Assembly: GCF_030812885.1 (NCBI RefSeq) | Contig: NZ_JAUSTO010000001.1 | Span: 124,001 to 188,000 of the forward strand | Length of the DNA stretch: 64,000 nt | Reading direction: 5' to 3' | Source: Moryella indoligenes | GTDB lineage: Bacteria > Bacillota > Clostridia > Lachnospirales > Lachnospiraceae | Part shown: positions 58,923 to 64,000 of the stretch, in pieces | Layout of the letters: the number at the start of each line of letters is the position of its first letter | How positions within the stretch are numbered: position 1 is the first letter of the stretch | Made by a program: the position numbers and the translations under genes | Notes under the pieces: generated by a model | The model's database searches: none | The model's input: only the letters and a program-made list of their open reading frames with translations | Told to the model about the DNA's origin: nothing

Positions 58923-60059
58923 TTACTTAAACAGTCCCTTTTTCTTCTCCTTGCCGTCCATCGCATCGGCAAAGCCCTGAAGCGCCTCTCTCTGCGCCGC
59001 CGTGAGCCTGGTCGGAACATCCACCACAAGCGTCACATAGTGATCGCCCCGGATGTTTTTATTTCTGAGAGAGGGGACGCCCTTGCCGCGCAGACGCACG
59101 CGCGTATCCGTCTGGGTTCCCGCCTTTACCTCATACTCCACCTCTCCGTCCACGGTCCTGATGCGGATCGCACCGCCGAGTGCCGCCGTCGCAAAGGAAA
59201 TCGGCACTGTGGAAAAGATGGTGGTCTCCTGCCGCTTAAAGATGGGATGCGGACTCACAATGCACTCCACCAGAAGGTCTCCCCGCTCACCGCCGTTCAC
59301 ACCCGGCTCACCGCCGCCCGCCATACGGACGGACAGGCCGTTGTCAATGCCGGCCGGAATGGTCACGCGGAAGGTCTTACGCTTCTGGTTATAGCCGGTT
59401 CCATTGCAGCCCGGGCACTTCTCCTTCACAACCTTTCCCGCTCCATGGCAGTTCGGACAGGTCTGCACGTTCTGCATGGTTCCAAACATCGTGCGGCTCA
59501 TCTGTACAATCTTTCCCTTCCCGTTACAGGTGGGACAGGTCTCCGGACTGGTTCCCGCCTTCGCACCGCTGCCGCCGCAGGAGCTGCAGGTCTCCTTGAA
59601 ATTGACTGTGATCTCCTTCTCACAGCCAAAGACCGCCTCCTCAAAGGTCAGGCGCACGGAGCTGCGCACATTTGCACCGCGCATAGGCTCATTCGCCGCC
59701 CGCGCTGAGCGCCTGCCGCCGCCAAAGAAATCACCGAATATTCCGCCGCCGTCTCCGAAGAGATCGCCGAAAATATCGCCGAAATCGGCAGCATTCCCCT
59801 CGTAATAGCCACCGCCGCCCGCGGCGCCGTCAAAGGCCGCGTGACCAAACTGATCGTACTTTCTTCGCTTATCCGGATCGCTCAAGACGGAATACGCCTC
59901 GCTGGCTTCCTTGAAGGCGGCCTCTGCCGCCTTATCGCCGGGGTTCGCGTCCGGATGGTACTTCTTTGCAAGCGCGCGGTAGGCCTTCTTCAATGCCGCA
60001 TCGTCCGCATTTTTTGGAACGCCGAGCACCTCATAATAATCGCGTTTCTGTTCTGCCAT
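58923..60059 (-). CDS. dnaJ: Chaperone DnaJ
   Basis: This 378-residue Hsp40 delivers clients to DnaK. It has the J-domain with HPD at residues 35-37, a long Gly/Phe-rich region, four CxxCxGxG zinc repeats (CSSCGGSG, CPTCNGKG, CPNCHGAG, CPGCNGTG) and the C-terminal substrate domain. AAAGGA precedes the ATG. The 227-nt gap from dnaK is unusually structured. Confidence 0.97.
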   Translation of the reverse strand: MAEQKRDYYEVLGVPKNADDAALKKAYRALAKKYHPDANPGDKAAEAAFKEASEAYSVLSDPDKRRKYDQFGHAAFDGAAGGGGYYEGNAADFGDIFGDLFGDGGGIFGDFFGGGRRSARAANEPMRGANVRSSVRLTFEEAVFGCEKEITVNFKETCSSCGGSGAKAGTSPETCPTCNGKGKIVQMSRTMFGTMQNVQTCPNCHGAGKVVKEKCPGCNGTGYNQKRKTFRVTIPAGIDNGLSVRMAGGGEPGVNGGERGDLLVECIVSPHPIFKRQETTIFSTVPISFATAALGGAIRIRTVDGEVEYEVKAGTQTDTRVRLRGKGVPSLRNKNIRGDHYVTLVVDVPTRLTAAQREALQGFADAMDGKEKKKGLFK

Positions 60060-60126
60060 CGTGATCCTTTCTTCGCTTTATCGAAAATCCCATTTCCCAT
60101 AAAGCAGACCTGCTCCGGGAAATGCA

Positions 60127-60235
60127 GCCGGTGCGCAGCCGAAAAGCTGAAAATGCAGGCAAAAGCCTGCCGCACCGGCGCGCAAAGAGCGCGCTGCATC
60201 TTTGCGCTTTTAATGGCGCGGCCTGTGGCCGCGCC
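60127..60235 (-). ncRNA. Structured intercistronic element between dnaK and dnaJ
   Basis: Perfect stems fill this stretch: P1 60127-60135 with 60171-60179 (9 bp) enclosing two hairpins, 60136-60139/60146-60149 and 60155-60160/60165-60170 (6 bp); then 60178-60183/60189-60194 (6 bp), which competes with 60180-60188/60199-60207 (9 bp); and 60215-60223/60227-60235 (9 bp). The nested part is a three-way junction. It is transcribed within the heat-shock operon and could control RNA stability or read-through from dnaK into dnaJ. The function is inferred. Confidence 0.55.
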
Positions 60236-60286
60236 GAAAGACTCTGTTCTTCAGAATAAGCCTGAATCTGATTCAGCAGGAGCAGC

Positions 60287-62143
60287 TCAGACCTCCTTGA
60301 AGTCTCCGTCCACAACGCCATCATCCGCTGCCGGACCGCTCTGCTGTGCATCACTTGCATTTGCCGCGCCCTGCTGTGCCTGTGCGCTCTCATAGACCTT
60401 GGAGAAGAGCTGCTGCGCAGACGCCATGAGCTTCTCCTTGCCGCTCTTGATATCGTTTACCTGATCGTCTGTCATGGACTCCGCCGGAGCGCGGTTGATC
60501 GCCTCCTTCAGTGCGGAGAGATCTGCCTCCACAGTCGCCTTGTCTGTCGGATCCAGCTTATCGCCGACTTCCTGGATTGCCTTCTCGGTCTGGAACACCA
60601 GCGAATCGGCCTCATTTCTCGCGTCAATGCTCTCTTTTCTCTTCTTGTCCTGCGCCTCGTACTCCGCAGCTTCCTTCACTGCCTTGTCGATGTCGTCCTT
60701 CGACATGCTGGAACCGGAGGTGATGGTAATGTGCTGCTCCTTGCCCGTGCCGAGATCCTTTGCAGAGACGTTTACGATGCCGTTTGCGTCAATATCAAAG
60801 GTGACCTCGATCTGCGGAACGCCCCTTCTCGCCGGAAGAATGCCGTCCAGACGGAACTGACCCAGCGTCTTATTGTCTCTTGCGAACTGACGCTCGCCCT
60901 GCACGACATGAATATCAACCGCAGACTGATTGTCCTCCGCAGTGGAGAAGACCTGACTCTTTCTGGTCGGAATGGTCGTGTTGCGCTCAATGAGCTTCGT
61001 CGCGACGCCGCCCATGGTCTCAATGGAAAGAGAGAGCGGAGTGACATCGAGGAGCAGGATGTCGCCGGAGCCCGCCTCGCCGCCGAGCTTTCCGCCCTGA
61101 ATGCTTGCACCGATCGCAACACACTCATCCGGATTCAGAGTCTTGGAGGGCTCATGTCCGGTGAGCAGCTTCACCTTCTCCTGTGCATTCAGCATACGGG
61201 TAGAACCGCCGACCAGCAGCACCTTGCCGAGCTCGGTATTTGTAATGCCCGCATCCCGCATTGCGTTCTGTACCGGAACTCCGGTGCGCTCAATGAGATC
61301 TGCGCTCAGCTCATCAAACTTCGCGCGGGTCAGAGTCATGTCAAGATGCTGCGGCCCCGCCGAGGTCGCCGTGATGAAGGGGAGGTTGATGTTGGTTGTG
61401 GTAGCTACGGAGAGCTCCTTCTTCGCCTTCTCCGCCGCCTCCTTGAGTCTCTGCAGCGCCATCTTATCCTGTCCGAGATCCACGCCGACCTGCTTTTTGA
61501 ACTCATCGATCATCCACTGGGTGATCTTGTTGTCAAAGTCGTCACCGCCGAGGCGCGTATCGCCGTTTGTCGCAAGTACCTCGATCACGCCGTCTCCGAT
61601 CTCAATGATGGAGACATCAAAGGTGCCGCCGCCGAGATCGTAGACCATGATCTTCTGCTCCTTCTCGTTGTCAAGGCCGTAAGCCAGCGCGGCCGCGGTC
61701 GGCTCGTTGATGATACGCTTGACATCGAGACCTGCGATCTTGCCTGCGTCCTTCGTCGCCTGACGCTGTGCGTCGTTGAAGTACGCCGGAACCGTGATGA
61801 CCGCCTCCGTAACCTTCTCTCCGAGATAGCTCTCTGCATCCGCCTTCAGTTTCTGAAGTATCATCGCGGAGATCTCCTGCGGAGTGTAGTTCTTGCCGTC
61901 GATATTGACCTTGTAGTCCGAGCCCATGTGACGCTTGATCGAAGAGATGGTGCGCTCGGAGTTGGTAACTGCCTGACGCTTTGCCGGCTCACCAACCAGA
62001 CGCTCGCCGGTCTTCGTGAATGCAACAACGGACGGGGTAGTTCTGGAGCCCTCGCTGTTCGGGATCACGACGGGCTTTCCGCCCTCCATAACCGCCACGC
62101 AGCTGTTGGTTGTTCCCAAATCAATGCCGATGATCTTGCCCAT
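60287..62143 (-). CDS. dnaK: Chaperone DnaK
   Basis: This 618-residue Hsp70 begins GKIIGIDLGTTNSCVAVMEG, has the ATPase signature VYDLGGGTFDVSI, a substrate-binding domain and the usual disordered tail ending in GDFKEV-type acidic residues. AGGAGG precedes the ATG. It lies in the hrcA-grpE-dnaK-dnaJ order typical of Firmicutes and cooperates with the ClpB encoded at 12.7 kb. Confidence 0.98.
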   Translation of the reverse strand: MGKIIGIDLGTTNSCVAVMEGGKPVVIPNSEGSRTTPSVVAFTKTGERLVGEPAKRQAVTNSERTISSIKRHMGSDYKVNIDGKNYTPQEISAMILQKLKADAESYLGEKVTEAVITVPAYFNDAQRQATKDAGKIAGLDVKRIINEPTAAALAYGLDNEKEQKIMVYDLGGGTFDVSIIEIGDGVIEVLATNGDTRLGGDDFDNKITQWMIDEFKKQVGVDLGQDKMALQRLKEAAEKAKKELSVATTTNINLPFITATSAGPQHLDMTLTRAKFDELSADLIERTGVPVQNAMRDAGITNTELGKVLLVGGSTRMLNAQEKVKLLTGHEPSKTLNPDECVAIGASIQGGKLGGEAGSGDILLLDVTPLSLSIETMGGVATKLIERNTTIPTRKSQVFSTAEDNQSAVDIHVVQGERQFARDNKTLGQFRLDGILPARRGVPQIEVTFDIDANGIVNVSAKDLGTGKEQHITITSGSSMSKDDIDKAVKEAAEYEAQDKKRKESIDARNEADSLVFQTEKAIQEVGDKLDPTDKATVEADLSALKEAINRAPAESMTDDQVNDIKSGKEKLMASAQQLFSKVYESAQAQQGAANASDAQQSGPAADDGVVDGDFKEV

Positions 62144-62251
62144 AAGTTTATCCTCCTGATAATATCCTGATTTATTCTGTTATGATTCTGCCCCGGCAGT
62201 CGCCGAAGCCCTGTCTGTAATATCCTGTTGCCGCTCTTAAGCCCTCAGAAC

Positions 62252-62962
62252 TCAGTTTGCGACCTTCACCATGCTGTGCCGCAGCACGCCGTCCTTGTAG
62301 TAGTATCCCTTCTGAAACTCCTCCACAACGACATTCTCTTCGAGGCTCTCGTCCTCTACGTGCATCACTGCGTTGTGCAGGGCCGGGTCAAAGGGCTTGC
62401 CCTTCGCATCCATGGGTTTCGCCCCCGCCTCCTCCAGGTTCTTAAGGAGCTGACGGTATATCATCTCCATACCATCCGCATAGGGCTTAAGCTCCGGCGC
62501 GTCCGGTGCGCTCTCGAGACTCCGTTCGAAGTTATCGATCACAGGAAGGAGCTTCTCCAGCACGTTCTTAGCTCCGAGATCAAACATCGCCATTTTTTCC
62601 TTCTCCGTGCGCTTCCGGAAATTATCAAACTCCGCAAGGTTTCGCTTCAATCTGTCCGTGAGCTCCTCAATCTTCTCATCCTTTGCGTCCTGCTTCGGTT
62701 TTGCCCGTCCCGTCTCCGGCGCAGACTTATCACTCTCCTCAGCCACAGCCGCCATAGCCGCGGCCTCCGCCGCAAGCTCCTCGGAGCTCTTCTGCTCCTC
62801 CGGCTGGTTTTCAGAGACTTCCTCCGCCTCCTTAGAAGTCCGCTGCGCCTCACACTCTGCCTGCCCGGAGCTCTCCCCGCCGACAGGAGCATTTACCTCT
62901 GTCTCTGCCCCTGCGACCTTCTCCTTCTGCTCCGTTCCGTCCTCTTTTCTGTACTCGTTCAT
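62252..62962 (-). CDS. grpE: Nucleotide exchange factor GrpE
   Basis: GrpE releases ADP from DnaK. The protein of about 236 residues has a long acidic, disordered N-terminal part (about 90 residues), a coiled-coil helix (RNLAEFDNFRKRTEKEK) and the C-terminal beta domain (VMHVEDESLEENVVVEEFQKGY). ATG 62962, one base after the hrcA stop, is chosen; ATG 62974 inside hrcA is an alternative. Translation is probably coupled to hrcA. Confidence 0.95.
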   Translation of the reverse strand: MNEYRKEDGTEQKEKVAGAETEVNAPVGGESSGQAECEAQRTSKEAEEVSENQPEEQKSSEELAAEAAAMAAVAEESDKSAPETGRAKPKQDAKDEKIEELTDRLKRNLAEFDNFRKRTEKEKMAMFDLGAKNVLEKLLPVIDNFERSLESAPDAPELKPYADGMEMIYRQLLKNLEEAGAKPMDAKGKPFDPALHNAVMHVEDESLEENVVVEEFQKGYYYKDGVLRHSMVKVAN

Positions 62963-62963
62963 T

Positions 62964-64000
62964 CTAAGTCTCATCCCTTCCAAAATGCTGATCCAGCTGA
63001 CTCATAAGACTCCGCAGCGTGGTGAGCACCTTCTCATAATCCATGCGCTTCGGCCCGACAATGCCGATCGTGCCCCGAAGTCCGCCGCCAAGATCATAAT
63101 TCGCAGTGACCATGCTGCAGTCATTCATCTCCGGTACCGGAGACTCATCGCCGATGAACACCTGTATCCCGTGGTGCTCCTCGTCTTCGCCGGTATTGAC
63201 CTCCTTCAGGAGCCTGCGCAGCCTGTCCTTCTCCTCAAAGGTATCTATGATCCGGCTCGCGCTGTTGCCATCTGTAAGTTCAGGATACTTAAACACATTC
63301 GTGGCTCCGCTGGTGTAAATCTGAAGATCCTCGTCATTCGAGAAGGACTCCGAGAGCTCGTTTAAGATGTGCTCGACCAGCTCCTTCTGAGCCCCTGCAT
63401 CCTGCTTCAGCTGACGCATAATATCCAGATTGATCTCATTGATCGTGAGGCCGTTCAGTGTCGTGTTGAGGAGTATGTTCAGATTCAGGAGCTCCTGATC
63501 GCTGATCTCCGTCTCCGCAGGAATGATACGGTTGCTAATGATATTCCCCTCCACAACAATCACCGCGAGCAGCCTGTGAGCATCCATGCGTGAGAGCTGC
63601 AGCAGCTTGATCCTCGCCTTGTGCGCGCTGGGACTGCTGATCATCGCCGCGTAGTTCGTCTTCGCCGCAATGAGTCGCGCCATCCGCTTCAGCACCAGCT
63701 CCAGGCGGTCCACCCGCTGAAACATCTGATCCTTCAGCTCCTGTACCTCGGCCTGTTTCTCCTTCAGGATCTCATCTACATAGAAGCGATAGCCCTGATC
63801 GGAGGGAATGCGCCCCGCAGAGGTATGAGGCTGAATCAGATATCCCATGTCCTCCAGATCACACATCTCATTTCGGATCGTGGCGCTGCTGAGCTTACAG
63901 TCCGGGAGCTTCGAAATGGTTCTGGAGCCGACCGGCTCTCCGGTCTCCATGTAATTCCTGATCACCGCCTTCAGAATCATAATCTTGCGATTGTCCAGTT
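62964..64000 (-). CDS. hrcA: Heat-inducible repressor HrcA (5' end outside window)
   Basis: HrcA binds CIRCE operators and represses chaperone genes. The visible part has the N-terminal winged helix (GEPVGSRTISK, SSATIRNEM) and the C-terminal GAF-like domain with inserted region. An internal ATG exists at 63980, but the frame continues to the window edge and reads LDNRKI before it, matching the usual LDxRKxxIL start of HrcA. The gene is therefore cut by the edge with only a few codons missing. It should regulate this operon and clpB. Confidence 0.95.
   Translation of the reverse strand, partial: LDNRKIMILKAVIRNYMETGEPVGSRTISKLPDCKLSSATIRNEMCDLEDMGYLIQPHTSAGRIPSDQGYRFYVDEILKEKQAEVQELKDQMFQRVDRLELVLKRMARLIAAKTNYAAMISSPSAHKARIKLLQLSRMDAHRLLAVIVVEGNIISNRIIPAETEISDQELLNLNILLNTTLNGLTINEINLDIMRQLKQDAGAQKELVEHILNELSESFSNDEDLQIYTSGATNVFKYPELTDGNSASRIIDTFEEKDRLRRLLKEVNTGEDEEHHGIQVFIGDESPVPEMNDCSMVTANYDLGGGLRGTIGIVGPKRMDYEKVLTTLRSLMSQLDQHFGRDET

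Noticed and set aside
60731..62170. 479-codon open frame on the plus strand opposite dnaK
   Set aside because: It is a mirror of the highly biased dnaK codons, has no ribosome site and no recognisable protein features.
1..64000. CRISPR array, insertion sequence or prophage
   Set aside because: No direct repeat-spacer array, transposase, integrase or phage structural gene was found anywhere in the window.

Overview
The window looks like chromosome of a moderately high-GC Gram-positive anaerobe of the Clostridia, most likely Lachnospiraceae. The evidence is the gene content and order: HrcA/CIRCE heat-shock control, IreB-RuvX-DUF1292, RNase J, MtaB, GerMN and NlpC/P60 proteins, a CBS-type family II pyrophosphatase, and a giant 2-hydroxyacyl-CoA dehydratase activase. 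Nearly all genes from about 12 kb to the right end lie on the minus strand, so this arm is probably copied right to left. No phage, insertion sequence, rRNA or CRISPR array was seen. Starts were set from Shine-Dalgarno sites and often differ from the longest open frame.

0-12.4 kb is a mixed metabolic region. It holds the 3' end of a probable tryptophanase with an NSS sodium symporter, then glmS, glutaminase with a divergent LysR regulator, the 1507-residue activase behind a small membrane protein, a MocA-like nucleotidyltransferase and an FlK-like thioesterase. 12.7-25.8 kb holds clpB, whose promoter carries a CIRCE operator reaching into the end of comEC; a sensor kinase-GerMN lipoprotein-comEC run; a zinc-ribbon membrane protein; and DJ-1, pyrophosphatase, PaaI-type thioesterase and PNPOx-type genes. 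25.8-31.2 kb holds an AT-rich patch with a broken secreted protein and a lone AbrB-type regulator, tRNA-Pro, phosphoesterase-rdgB, an RNA methyltransferase, an NlpC/P60 hydrolase and tRNA-Thr.

31-48.8 kb is a long housekeeping run on the minus strand. Read in transcription order it goes prmA-rsmE-nifS/thiI-mtaB-ireB-ruvX-DUF1292-rnjA-MltG remnant-trmR-trhP-DUF218-M16C peptidase-era-recO. Much of this matches the order around yqeT-yqeV and yrzL-yrrO in Bacillus, and the theme is tRNA/rRNA modification, sulfur transfer and RNA decay. An HPr-like gene is inserted on the plus strand.

49-58.7 kb is the most interesting part. A LacI-regulated operon encodes a ribose-type ABC importer, methylthioribose kinase (mtnK), methylthioribose-1-phosphate isomerase (mtnA), a FucU/RbsD mutarotase, a class II aldolase and a PfkB sugar kinase. 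This is a complete predicted route to import 5-methylthioribose or 5-deoxyribose and split it to dihydroxyacetone phosphate plus a small aldehyde. It sits between dnaJ and prmA, which are neighbours in many Firmicutes. 58.9-64 kb is the hrcA-grpE-dnaK-dnaJ heat-shock operon. It has a dense set of perfect RNA stems between dnaK and dnaJ, and hrcA runs off the right edge.
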